Assembly: GCA_017517815.1 (NCBI GenBank)
Contig: JAFWYA010000048.1
Span: forward strand, 1-53,686
Direction of reading: 5' to 3'
Length of the DNA: 53,686 nt
DNA from: Clostridia bacterium
GTDB taxonomy: Bacteria > Bacillota_A > Clostridia > Christensenellales > Aristaeellaceae
Made by a program: the position numbers and the translations under genes. Under the pieces are notes generated by a model. The model ran no database searches and was not told the origin of the DNA. It worked only from the letters and a program-made list of their open reading frames with translations. Below are positions 26,050-33,924 of this stretch, piece by piece (positions within the stretch are counted from its first letter, which is position 1; every line of letters begins with the position of its first letter).

Positions 26050-26499
26050 ATGAAGGTTATTCTGCTTTGCGACGTGAAGGGTTCCGGCAAGAAGGACGAC
26101 GTCATCAATGTTTCCGACGGCTATGCCCGCAACTATCTGTTCCCCCGCAAGTGGGCGGTGGAAGCCACCCCCGGCGCTGTGAAGGAAATTGAGCGTAAGC
26201 GCGCCAACGAAGAAAAGCTGGAGCGCGAACGCCGCGCTGCCGCTGAAGAAGTGGCCAAGAACCTGAAGGGCAAGGTCATCAACATTCAGGCCAAGTGCGG
26301 CGCTCAGGGCCGCATCTACGGCAGCATCACCAGCCAGGAAGTGGCCGCTGCCCTGAAGGAGCAGCACGGTGTGGAGATCGATAAGCGCAAGATCGAGTGC
26401 GATCCCATCCGTCAGACCGGCGACGTGGACATCAACGTCATCGTTTACACCGGCATCAAAGCTCCCATGAAGGTGCATGTGGAAGCTGCTGCCAAGTAA
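26050..26499 (+). CDS. rplI: 50S ribosomal protein L9
   Basis: L9 binds 23S rRNA and projects from the large subunit, with a role in reading-frame fidelity. The 149 residues are of standard length. The N-terminal domain [18 protein letters not shown] continues into [18 protein letters not shown] charged central helix (about 45-75) joins it to the C-terminal domain. An AAGGAGG site lies 21 nt after the yybS-like gene. Confidence 0.98.
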   Translation: MKVILLCDVKGSGKKDDVINVSDGYARNYLFPRKWAVEATPGAVKEIERKRANEEKLERERRAAAEEVAKNLKGKVINIQAKCGAQGRIYGSITSQEVAAALKEQHGVEIDKRKIECDPIRQTGDVDINVIVYTGIKAPMKVHVEAAAK

Positions 26500-26529
26500 T
26501 CCACTTTTCATTGCAAAGGAGTGAGCCGC

Positions 26530-27918
26530 ATGGAAGTCGGCATCAATGAGCAGGTCATGACCGCCCTGCCCCCATCCAGCATCGACGCGGAGCGTTCGGT
26601 GCTTGGCGCTGTGCTGCAGGATACCGGTGCGGCCACCCTTGCCTTCGAAACCCTGATGCCTGCGGACTTTTATTCTGCTGAGCACAAGGAAATCTTTGAG
26701 GCCATGCGCTCGCTTCACATTGCGGGCAGCCCCATCGACATGATGACGCTTTCCAACGAGCTGTCCAAGCGCGGCACGCTGGACAGCATCGGCGGCATGG
26801 CCTATCTTTTGCAGGTGTACCGCTTTGTGCCCACCACTGCAAACACCCGTACCTATGTGGAGATCGTGCTGGAAAAGTCCACCCTGCGCAAGCTGATCAC
26901 TGCCAGCCAGCAGATTCAGCAGCAGTGCTACCAGCAGTCCGATCCCCTGCAGGACGTGCTGCACAACGCCGAACGGCTGATCTTTGATATCGTTATGAAA
27001 CGTTCCGGCGCGGAAACGCTGCAGCCCATCAACCAGGTGCTCATGTCCACCTTCGACCAGATCGAAGAACTCAGCCGTCTGAAAGGCCGTCTGGGCGGCG
27101 TGCCCACCGGTCTTTACGACCTTGACCGCATGCTCACCGGCCTGCACGGCGGCGAATTGGTGCTGGTCGGCGCGCGTCCTGCCATGGGTAAAACCTCCAT
27201 GGCGCTGGGCGTTGCCAAATTTGCCGGTGTGGATGCCAAGCGCTGCGTGGCCATTTTCAGTCTGGAAATGCCCTGCGAACAAATCGGCCTGCGCCTGTTG
27301 TGCTCAGCTGCCAACATCAACATGCAGCGCGTGCGCAGCGGCATGCTCACCGACGACGAGTGGATCAAAATCGGCGACACCATCAACGACCTGTCGCAGT
27401 GCCGCATTTACATCGACGACACCCCGGGCCTCACGCCCTCGCAGCTGCGCAGCCGCTGCCGCCGCCTGATGATGGAGCAGGGCCTCGACCTGATCGTCAT
27501 CGACTATCTGGGCCTGATGGGCGTGGACAAGCGCGTGGAAAACCGTCAGCTGGAAGTCAGCGAGATCAGCCGCCAGCTCAAGGCCATCGCGCTGGAGCTC
27601 AAAATTCCCGTCATGGCCTGTGCACAGCTCAGCCGTGCCAACGCCGCCCGTACCGACAAACGCCCCCTGCTCAGCGACCTGCGCGACTCCGGCTCCATCG
27701 AGCAGGACGCGGACGTTGTGCTCTTCCTGCACCGTGAGGGCTACTATGCTACCGGCGGCAGCGACGACGGCCCCAAGCCCGACGACAACCAGGGTGAAGT
27801 GATCATCGCCAAGCAGCGCAACGGCCCCGTTGGCACCGTAAACGTGGAATGGCAGGCAGAATTTGCCCGCTACACCAACCTGCCCGGCACGCGCGTAGCA
27901 ATGTATGCGGAGGGGTAA
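26530..27918 (+). CDS. dnaB: Replicative DNA helicase
   Basis: This hexameric 5'-to-3' helicase of the replication fork has 462 residues. The N-terminal domain (about 10-150, starting PPSSIDAERSVLG) binds primase. The RecA-like C-terminal domain has Walker A GARPAMGKTS near residue 217, Walker B LIVIDYLGLM near 325, and the DNA-binding/arginine region LLSDLRDSGSIEQDAD. I use the ATG at 26530, 7 nt after AAAGGAGTG; a GTG at 26521 overlaps that site. rplI-dnaB order is conserved in Bacillota. Confidence 0.97.
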   Translation: MEVGINEQVMTALPPSSIDAERSVLGAVLQDTGAATLAFETLMPADFYSAEHKEIFEAMRSLHIAGSPIDMMTLSNELSKRGTLDSIGGMAYLLQVYRFVPTTANTRTYVEIVLEKSTLRKLITASQQIQQQCYQQSDPLQDVLHNAERLIFDIVMKRSGAETLQPINQVLMSTFDQIEELSRLKGRLGGVPTGLYDLDRMLTGLHGGELVLVGARPAMGKTSMALGVAKFAGVDAKRCVAIFSLEMPCEQIGLRLLCSAANINMQRVRSGMLTDDEWIKIGDTINDLSQCRIYIDDTPGLTPSQLRSRCRRLMMEQGLDLIVIDYLGLMGVDKRVENRQLEVSEISRQLKAIALELKIPVMACAQLSRANAARTDKRPLLSDLRDSGSIEQDADVVLFLHREGYYATGGSDDGPKPDDNQGEVIIAKQRNGPVGTVNVEWQAEFARYTNLPGTRVAMYAEG

Positions 27919-27924
27919 GGTACG

Positions 27925-27975
27925 TTGGGAGGCGCTGCCTCCCAAACCCACCGCTTAAGGGCTGTTGCCCTTAAG
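27925..27975. repeat. Twin hairpin element between dnaB and the YhaM-type gene
   Basis: Two perfect 9-bp hairpins stand in tandem: TTGGGAGGC/GCCTCCCAA (27925-27933, 27937-27945, loop GCT) and CTTAAGGGC/GCCCTTAAG (27954-27962, 27967-27975, loop TGTT), separated by ACCCACCG. No T-tract follows either. The arrangement resembles a REP/BIME-like intergenic repeat unit rather than a terminator. Confidence 0.7.
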
Positions 27976-28002
27976 AATCCCATCTTTTAGGAGGATGTTC
28001 TT

Positions 28003-28971
28003 TTGGTTCAGCAGAAGGTTTGCGATCTGGTCAAGGACCAGCGCTTTGAAGGTTTTTTGCTGGTACGCTCCGCTGATCAGCGCACGGGCGGAAACGGCGC
28101 GAAGTATCTGGATCTCAATCTGGCCGACCGCACCGGCGAAGTAAATGCCAAGGTTTGGGACGGCAACGTGCCTGTACCCGTACCTGGTTCCATTGTAAAG
28201 GTGCGCGGCGGCACGCTGGAGTACAACGGCCGTCTGCAGCTGCGCGTGGAGCGCATACGCGACATGGCTGCGAGCGACGACGTGGATATTTCCGCCCTTG
28301 CGCCCTGTGCTCCTGAAACGCCCGACGCCATGATGCAGCAGATTCTGGAGACGGTTTCCGAATTCCAGAGCGACTCCATCCGGCGTATCACGCTGGAAAT
28401 GCTGCGCCGTTTTGATCAGAAGCTGCAGTACTATCCGGCGGCCCAGCGCATCCACCATGCCGAGCGCAGCGGTCTTTTGCATCACACCACCGGCATGCTA
28501 AGCGCCGCCAAGGCCATCTGGGAGATCTATCCCTGGCTCAACAGCGACCTGCTCTACGCCGGCGTAATCCTGCATGACCTGTGCAAGACAGAAGAGATGG
28601 ATTCCGATCAGATGGGCGTTGTGCGCGACTACAGCAAGGAAGGTCTGCTGCTTGGCCACCTGGTGCTGGGCGTTACCCGCATTCAGGAAGTGGCCAACGA
28701 CCTTGGCATCACCGGTGAACCAGTGCTCATGCTTCAGCACATGATCCTCAGCCACCACGGCGAGGCCGAATTCGGCAGCCCGCGCAAGCCCATGTTCCCT
28801 GAAGCCGAAGTGCTGCACTGGGTGGACCTGCTGGACGCCCGCATGAACGAGATGCAGACCGCCATCGGCAAGCTCAAGCCCGGCGTATTCTCCGAAAAGA
28901 TCTGGTCGCTGGACCGCAGGCTGTATCACGTTCAGTATGACGATCTGGAAGAAAACACGCCAGAAGGTTGA
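28003..28971 (+). CDS. YhaM-type 3'-5' exoribonuclease, HD domain
   Basis: This 322-residue protein has an N-terminal OB-fold (about 10-95) followed by an HD phosphohydrolase domain. The HHAERSGLLHHT segment and the metal-binding VILHDLCK pair fit it. It matches the YhaM family, which degrades RNA and single-stranded DNA from the 3' end. The start is TTG at 28003 with TAGGAGGA 8 nt upstream; no in-frame ATG is near. The last codons overlap the -35 box of the next promoter. Confidence 0.88.
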   Translation: MVQQKVCDLVKDQRFEGFLLVRSADQRTGGNGAKYLDLNLADRTGEVNAKVWDGNVPVPVPGSIVKVRGGTLEYNGRLQLRVERIRDMAASDDVDISALAPCAPETPDAMMQQILETVSEFQSDSIRRITLEMLRRFDQKLQYYPAAQRIHHAERSGLLHHTTGMLSAAKAIWEIYPWLNSDLLYAGVILHDLCKTEEMDSDQMGVVRDYSKEGLLLGHLVLGVTRIQEVANDLGITGEPVLMLQHMILSHHGEAEFGSPRKPMFPEAEVLHWVDLLDARMNEMQTAIGKLKPGVFSEKIWSLDRRLYHVQYDDLEENTPEG

Positions 28972-28996
28972 CGATTTCTTCCAAAAGTGTTACAAT
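28968..28996 (+). promoter_or_regulatory. Promoter of the lipoprotein gene
   Basis: TTGACG (28968-28973, overlapping the preceding stop codon) and TACAAT (28991-28996) are 17 bp apart. Confidence 0.75.
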
Positions 28997-29080
28997 ATCA
29001 TGACGAAATGAAGTTTCCCCTGCTTCGGTTCGTATCCATTTATGGAACCAGCGGTCAAGCCGCCACGGGAGGAATATGAT

Positions 29081-29959
29081 ATGAAACGCAAATTGCTTCT
29101 GGTGCTCTGCCTGCTGCTGACGGCTTTGCTGCTCAGCTCCTGCTCTTCGAAGCCCGATCCCAACGATTTCCCGGACATCACGCAGGCCATCGGTCCCACC
29201 TATACGCCTGCGCCCACCGATCCGCCGGTCATTGACGTGCCTGCTGAGGATGTGGCCGAAGGCAACATGGGCGGCGAGAGCATTTTCTCCAGCAACCCCT
29301 TCGATCTGGACGACTCCCTGCTGGCCGGCATGGCTGCACAGGAGGAGGACTATGTCGACCCCAACTACGGCGTGGATGATCTGTTCAGCTACAGCCAGCC
29401 TGCCGGCACACCCTATCCCTACGCCGGCAGCACGCCCATCCCGCTGGATCCCATCGACATGCCCACGCCTACTCCGCGCCCGGATCTGAGCTTCACCTAT
29501 GCCACCTACACTGCCTCCACCGTGGGCGTCAGCTTCTCCGGCCCGGTCAGCTGGCAGATCGACCAGAGCCTGTCCGGCATGTTCATCCTGTCCGAGCCGC
29601 AGAATCAGATCAAGGACGATCAGCAGTGCATCATCACCATTTCGGCGGAGCCTGTAACCAGCAACTATGACCAGAGCGACCTCAAGAGCCACGTCAAGCA
29701 GCGCCTGAACACCATTGGCGGCTCTGAGTACACCGAGTGGAGTCCCAGCCTGACCGCTACCCGTTACATGATGGGCCGCGAGGGCGTCTATGCCAACTAC
29801 TCCGCCACCCGTTACGACGGTACTGAAGTGGGCGGCCGCATCCACTATGTGTGCCTCGACAACACCCTTTACGGTCTGGAGATCATCTATCCTCTGGGCT
29901 TCAAGGACGACTTCCTCGACGTATTTGGCGAGATCCGCTCCTCGATGAAATCCCTGTAA
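29081..29959 (+). CDS. Uncharacterised lipoprotein
   Basis: This 292-residue protein has a signal peptide and a lipobox LLSSC (Cys21), so it is anchored on the outer face of the membrane. A Pro/Thr- and acid-rich linker occupies about 25-145. The folded part (about 150-292) begins FTYATYTASTVGVSFSGPV and may be a PsbP-like or stress-response type beta domain; I cannot name it. The ATG at 29081 is chosen for the GGGAGGA box and for the signal peptide. It is a single gene with its own promoter and terminator. Confidence 0.8.
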   Translation: MKRKLLLVLCLLLTALLLSSCSSKPDPNDFPDITQAIGPTYTPAPTDPPVIDVPAEDVAEGNMGGESIFSSNPFDLDDSLLAGMAAQEEDYVDPNYGVDDLFSYSQPAGTPYPYAGSTPIPLDPIDMPTPTPRPDLSFTYATYTASTVGVSFSGPVSWQIDQSLSGMFILSEPQNQIKDDQQCIITISAEPVTSNYDQSDLKSHVKQRLNTIGGSEYTEWSPSLTATRYMMGREGVYANYSATRYDGTEVGGRIHYVCLDNTLYGLEIIYPLGFKDDFLDVFGEIRSSMKSL

Positions 29960-29966
29960 AACACGC

Positions 29967-29990
29967 ACCCCTGCTTCGGCAGGGGTTTTT
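29967..29990 (+). terminator. Terminator after the lipoprotein gene
   Basis: ACCCCTGC (29967-29974) and GCAGGGGT (29979-29986) with a TTCG tetraloop, then TTTTT: a textbook rho-independent terminator. Confidence 0.92.
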
Positions 29991-29991
29991 C

Positions 29992-30020
29992 TTTACGAAC
30001 GGTACGATTCATGGTATGAT
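29992..30020 (+). promoter_or_regulatory. Promoter of the MBL-GNAT fusion gene
   Basis: TTTACG (29992-29997) and TATGAT (30015-30020) are 17 bp apart, starting right after the preceding terminator. Confidence 0.7.
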
Positions 30021-30052
30021 GATGCCAGCTCCACTCAAGGAGGGATTTTTGA

Positions 30053-31492
30053 ATGAACGACCGACTTATCGTGCTGGGTACAGGCAATGCCAATGCGACC
30101 CGCTGTTACAACACCTGTTTTGCCATCGATACTGAAAACGGCCTGCTTTTATGCGATGCAGGCGGCGGCAGCGGCATCCTGCGTCAGCTGGAGGATGCCG
30201 CCATCACCTGGGACCGCATCCACCATCTGATTGTCACCCATGCTCACACTGACCATCTTTTGGGTGTGGTGTGGGTCATCCGCATGGTAGCCACCTGGAT
30301 GAACAACGGCAAGTACGACGGCGAACTGCACATCTACTGCCATCACACCGTGCGGGACGGGCTGATCCAGATGGCGAAGCTCACCCTGCAGAAAAAAATG
30401 ATCGACCGGCTGGACGATCGCATTCTGTTCCACACCATCACCGATGGTCACAAGGAGCAGATGCTGGGGCGCGAAGTCACTTTCTTCGACATTCGCTCCA
30501 CCAAGATGAAGCAGTATGGCTTCACCATGCCCATCGCCGGCGGACGCACGCTGTGCTGCCTGGGCGACGAGCCCTACAACCCCGAATGCCGTGCTTATGT
30601 GGAAGGAGCTGACTGGCTGCTTTGCGAGGCATTCTGCCTGTACGGTGATCGTGACCGCTTCAAGCCGTACGAAAAGCACCATTCCACCGTCAAGGAAGCC
30701 TGTGAACTGGCGCAGGGTCTGCACATTCCCAACCTGGTTCTGTGGCATACCGAGGACAAGACCATCACCAAGCGCAAGCAGCTGTACACCGCCGAGGGCT
30801 CTGCCTACTACAACGGCTGCCTGTTTGTGCCCGACGATCTGGACGTGATCGAGCTTGGCGGTATGCTCAACTTTGACAATCACGACAGCCGTCTGCGTTT
30901 TGTGGACCTGCTTTTGGAACGTGACACGCTGGATAATCTGCCCTCTGCCCAGCTGCCGGAAGGATACAGCTTTGCCTTCTACCGTCCCGGCGACCGCGAC
31001 CAGTGGATCGACATTGAATGCTCCGCGCGCGAGCTTACCAGCTTTGAGCAGAGCGTGAAGGTGTGGCAGGAGTACTACGGCGCCTGCGAAGACACGCTTG
31101 ACCAGCGCATGCTGTTCATCGTCAATTCCAGGGGCGAGAAGGTCGCAACGGCCACCGCCTACCAGCTGGACGACCCCGACATGGGGCAGGTGCACTGGGT
31201 GGCCATCCGCCGCGAGGAACAGGGCAAGGGCCTTGCCCGTCCGCTGATTGCCAAAGTGCTTGAGGTCATGCGCGACCTTGGCGGCAAGCGTGCTTTCCTG
31301 CACACCCAGACCACCACATGGGTGGCCTGCAGGCTGTACCTGCAGTTTGGCTTCCATCCCACGGCAGAAAGTGCTGAAAAGCACCGCGACGGCTGGCGCA
31401 TCATGCGTGCGCTGACGGACCATCCTGCGCTGGATGGATTTGAGCCTGCAGAGATGGAAATGATTTTGAAAGACGAAAGCCGGATCGATTGA
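30053..31492 (+). CDS. Fusion of an RNase Z-like metallo-beta-lactamase-fold domain and a GNAT acetyltransferase
   Basis: The protein has 479 residues in two domains. Residues 1-265 form a metallo-beta-lactamase fold of the RNase Z/arylsulfatase-like kind: GTGNANATRCYN opening, metal motif HAHTDH (63-68), an LGDEPYNPE segment near 180, and a late LWHTED histidine near 245. Residues about 300-479 form a GNAT N-acetyltransferase: the acetyl-CoA loop is VAIRREEQGKGLARPLI, near 385, and LYLQFGFHP follows near 430. No signal peptide is seen. The AAGGAGG site is good and the frame is uninterrupted. Substrates of both halves are unknown; a tRNA 3'-processing role is not implied, as the usual RNase Z exosite arm is not seen. 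Confidence 0.85.
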   Translation: MNDRLIVLGTGNANATRCYNTCFAIDTENGLLLCDAGGGSGILRQLEDAAITWDRIHHLIVTHAHTDHLLGVVWVIRMVATWMNNGKYDGELHIYCHHTVRDGLIQMAKLTLQKKMIDRLDDRILFHTITDGHKEQMLGREVTFFDIRSTKMKQYGFTMPIAGGRTLCCLGDEPYNPECRAYVEGADWLLCEAFCLYGDRDRFKPYEKHHSTVKEACELAQGLHIPNLVLWHTEDKTITKRKQLYTAEGSAYYNGCLFVPDDLDVIELGGMLNFDNHDSRLRFVDLLLERDTLDNLPSAQLPEGYSFAFYRPGDRDQWIDIECSARELTSFEQSVKVWQEYYGACEDTLDQRMLFIVNSRGEKVATATAYQLDDPDMGQVHWVAIRREEQGKGLARPLIAKVLEVMRDLGGKRAFLHTQTTTWVACRLYLQFGFHPTAESAEKHRDGWRIMRALTDHPALDGFEPAEMEMILKDESRID

Positions 31493-31503
31493 TCCGGCTT
31501 TTT
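31476..31503 (+). terminator. Terminator overlapping the end of the MBL-GNAT gene
   Basis: AAAGCCGGATC (31476-31486) and GATCCGGCTTT (31491-31501) pair over 11 bp and run into T5. The stop codon lies in the stem. A second, overlapping 10-bp palindrome, TTTTTCAACC/GGTTGAAAAA, follows at 31499-31521. Confidence 0.85.
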
Positions 31504-31547
31504 CAACCGGAGGTTGAAAAAGGCTGCACTTTTCAAAAGCCCGGTTA

Positions 31548-31577
31548 TTGTCAGTGACGTCTCTCTTCCGTTACAAT
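31548..31577 (+). promoter_or_regulatory. Promoter of the XRE-methyltransferase gene
   Basis: TTGTCA (31548-31553) and TACAAT (31572-31577) are 18 bp apart, 25 bp before the ATG. Confidence 0.65.
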
Positions 31578-31602
31578 GAACGTGTTAAAAGGAGGAGTAG
31601 AA

Positions 31603-32445
31603 ATGAGCATTGGTGAAATGATCGCGCGCAAACGTAAGGAACTGGGCTATACCCAGCAAAAGCTGGCTGAACAGCTGTCCATCTCCTTTCAGGCCGTTTC
31701 CAAGTGGGAAAACGGCTCCTCACTGCCGGACATCACCATGCTGCCGCAGCTTGCCGATATTCTGCACACATCGGTGGACGCGCTGGTAGGCCACCACTAT
31801 TCACCGCAGACCATTTACGAAGAAAAGTACAGTGATAAAGCCTATTACTGGGGCATTGAACCCAACTGCCTGTGTTACGACATTCTCAGGCTCAGGCCGC
31901 CGGTGCGCCCTTATCGCGTGCTGGATATCGGCTGCGGAGAGGGCAAGGACGCTGTATTTCTTGCCCGTAACGGCTACCGTGTGTCTGCTTTTGATATTTC
32001 CGACGCAGGTTTGAACAAAGCCCGGCAGCTCGCCCATGCCTGCCGTACGCAGGTCGATCTTTTCCGGGCAGATCTGCTGGACTATCAGCCTGACGATTCT
32101 TTTGACATCGTGTTCTCCAGCGGCGTGCTGCATTATCTGCCCGCCGACCGGCGCAGAGATTTCTTTGAACGTTTGAAAGCCAGCACTGCGCCGCATGGTT
32201 TGCATGTGATGAACGTATTCGTACACAAGCCCTTCATCGCTTCCGCGCCGGATGCTGAGGAAAGCGAGCGCGTTGAACCGTGGCTGTCCGGCGAGCTGTT
32301 CAGCTATTACCACGACTGGCGTTTTCACCTGCAGCAGGAAAGCATTTTCGACTGCATGAGCGGCGGCATGCCTCACCAGCACTGCATGGTGAGCATGATT
32401 GCAGAAAAAGTTGCCATTCAGGATAACAAAGGTTTCGCGTTCTGA
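31603..32445 (+). CDS. Fusion of an XRE-family DNA-binding domain and a SAM-dependent methyltransferase
   Basis: The protein has 280 residues. Residues 3-63 form a Cro/XRE-type helix-turn-helix (IARKRKELGYTQQKLAEQL, then SFQAVSKWENG), typical of clostridial regulators. Residues about 75-275 form a class I methyltransferase resembling the TehB/UbiE group: SAM motif I VLDIGCGEGK (106-115), Asp131 as the motif II acid, and SSGVLHYLP as motif IV. The ATG at 31603 follows AAAGGAGGAG. It may sense a compound and detoxify or modify it, by analogy with TehB, but no substrate can be read from the sequence. Confidence 0.87.
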   Translation: MSIGEMIARKRKELGYTQQKLAEQLSISFQAVSKWENGSSLPDITMLPQLADILHTSVDALVGHHYSPQTIYEEKYSDKAYYWGIEPNCLCYDILRLRPPVRPYRVLDIGCGEGKDAVFLARNGYRVSAFDISDAGLNKARQLAHACRTQVDLFRADLLDYQPDDSFDIVFSSGVLHYLPADRRRDFFERLKASTAPHGLHVMNVFVHKPFIASAPDAEESERVEPWLSGELFSYYHDWRFHLQQESIFDCMSGGMPHQHCMVSMIAEKVAIQDNKGFAF

Positions 32446-32457
32446 TAAGGGCACAAA

Positions 32458-32487
32458 AACAGCCTGTCCCATATGGGGCAGGCTGTT
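32458..32487. terminator. Bidirectional terminator between convergent genes
   Basis: AACAGCCTGTCCC (32458-32470) pairs with GGGGCAGGCTGTT (32475-32487) with one wobble. It lies between the stop codons of the plus-strand methyltransferase fusion and the minus-strand hexokinase. Confidence 0.75.
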
Positions 32488-32502
32488 CTATATTCACTCA
32501 AA

Positions 32503-33801
32503 TCACACAGTCATCGCAGCCACGGCGGAGCCGACCAGGTTGGCCTCGTCGGTGCTGACCACGCGGCAGTGATAGCCACGCACGCGCTGGGTGTAATGGA
32601 TGAGATGAGCCTTGATCTTCTGGTTGAAGGTCTCGTTCTTCATATAGGTGGTGCCTTCGATGGCCACGCAAACAGGCAGCAGCGGATTGGTGCCGGTCTG
32701 GGTGTATTCCATAATGGCCGTCAGGTTCATGACTGCCATCATCGCAGCGCGCTCCAGCAGGGCGTCCACCAGCTTGTACAGGGTCTGGGCGTCCTCGCCT
32801 TCGGGGGCAAGGTCGTGCAGACGGCCGGGATGGTGAGGCATGCTCAGGTACTTGCTGATGTCCACGGCGGTAAAGCCAAGCGGCTGGGTCTTGATGCGCT
32901 CAGCCAGCTCGGGGCTGAAGCAGCCAGCCTCGGCAGCGCAGATGAGCAGAGCATCCATTACCTTGCCCTGATATTCGCCGCTCATGGTCTTTTCCATCAG
33001 GTTCTGATCCGGCACCGCGGCGGTCTTGCTGACGAGGATGTCGGCGTCGGTCAGGGTGAAGCCGTTGAAAGCACCGGCTTCCATGTTGATGATGCTGCTG
33101 CCGGGCTTGCCTGCGAGGGTCTCGGCCTTTTCGATCTTCTGGTTGGACTCGGAGTAGCAGCAGTTGGTGCCGGTGCCGAGGATCATGCCGATGTAGCCGC
33201 TGTAGCAGTTGGCGGGATGCTCGGCCAGCGCGCCCAGCAGAGCGGCGACGGTATCGTTGAGGATGACGACCTTCTGATCGCAGGGAGCGCCCAGCTTCTT
33301 CAGGGCAGCCTTCAGGCCTTCGCCCACCAGCGCGCCCTCGATGCCGGGCACGTCGACTTCCTTATCCAGGTAGAGGATCTCGCCGTCGAGGTTGGGCAGG
33401 ATCTTGCAGGGGAAGGAGAAACAGAACCCGATGCGGTCGCTCTTGTCGGCCACGGGCAGCACAGCCTTGGCCAGCGCCTCAAAGAAAGCGTCGGGAGTGA
33501 TGGGGCCGGGCTTGCCGGGAACGGGCTCCTTGTGATGATACAGCACTTCGGGCTTCTGGCCGGGAGTGATGCGCAGCAGCGCCACACGCAGGTTGGTGCC
33601 GCCAGCGTCCATCACGATGACGTCCTGGCTGGTTTCAGGCAGCGCATCCACCGTCAGGTAGGCGGGAATCATGGGCAGGCTGCTCTTTTCGCCCTTCAGG
33701 CCCTTTTCCATATGGTCCAGAAAGTTCTTTTCAACGGGAGCCATTTCCTCCCAGGTCTGAATAAAGTTGATCTCCTTCAGGAATTCGCGCACGCATTTCA
33801 T
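32503..33801 (-). CDS. Hexokinase of the eukaryotic type
   Basis: This 432-residue kinase phosphorylates hexoses with ATP. Motifs follow the eukaryotic hexokinase family rather than the bacterial ROK/glucokinase type. Phosphate-1 is DAGGTN at 65-70, the sugar-binding FSFP is at 128-131, and the catalytic LNDT is at 181-184 (Asp183). GTGTN is at 209-213, and INMEAGAF is at 238-245. The length is close to a single yeast hexokinase domain. Own promoter and an AAGGAGTGG site precede it; the gene is monocistronic. Its substrate may be glucose, fructose or mannose, which would couple to the glycosidases around it. Acquisition by transfer is possible but not shown. Confidence 0.88.
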   Translation of the reverse strand: MKCVREFLKEINFIQTWEEMAPVEKNFLDHMEKGLKGEKSSLPMIPAYLTVDALPETSQDVIVMDAGGTNLRVALLRITPGQKPEVLYHHKEPVPGKPGPITPDAFFEALAKAVLPVADKSDRIGFCFSFPCKILPNLDGEILYLDKEVDVPGIEGALVGEGLKAALKKLGAPCDQKVVILNDTVAALLGALAEHPANCYSGYIGMILGTGTNCCYSESNQKIEKAETLAGKPGSSIINMEAGAFNGFTLTDADILVSKTAAVPDQNLMEKTMSGEYQGKVMDALLICAAEAGCFSPELAERIKTQPLGFTAVDISKYLSMPHHPGRLHDLAPEGEDAQTLYKLVDALLERAAMMAVMNLTAIMEYTQTGTNPLLPVCVAIEGTTYMKNETFNQKIKAHLIHYTQRVRGYHCRVVSTDEANLVGSAVAAMTV

Positions 33802-33857
33802 GGTGAAAAGCCACTCCTTTGGTGTTTATTTCAAACGGGCTGGATATTCGCCCTTCT

Positions 33858-33886
33858 ATGATACACCGACGCGGCCAAAGTTGCAA
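33858..33886 (-). promoter_or_regulatory. Hexokinase promoter
   Basis: On the minus strand TTGCAA (33881-33886) and TATCAT (33858-33863) are 17 bp apart, 57 bp before the ATG. Confidence 0.65.
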
Positions 33887-33890
33887 GCGC

Positions 33891-33920
33891 AAAAGCCCTC
33901 CTTCTGAAGGAAGGAGGGCT
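33891..33920 (-). terminator. Terminator of the YhcN-like lipoprotein gene
   Basis: AGCCCTCCTT (33894-33903) and AAGGAGGGCT (33911-33920) form a 10-bp stem ending in TTTT on the minus strand. Confidence 0.8.
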
Positions 33921-33924
33921 CTTC

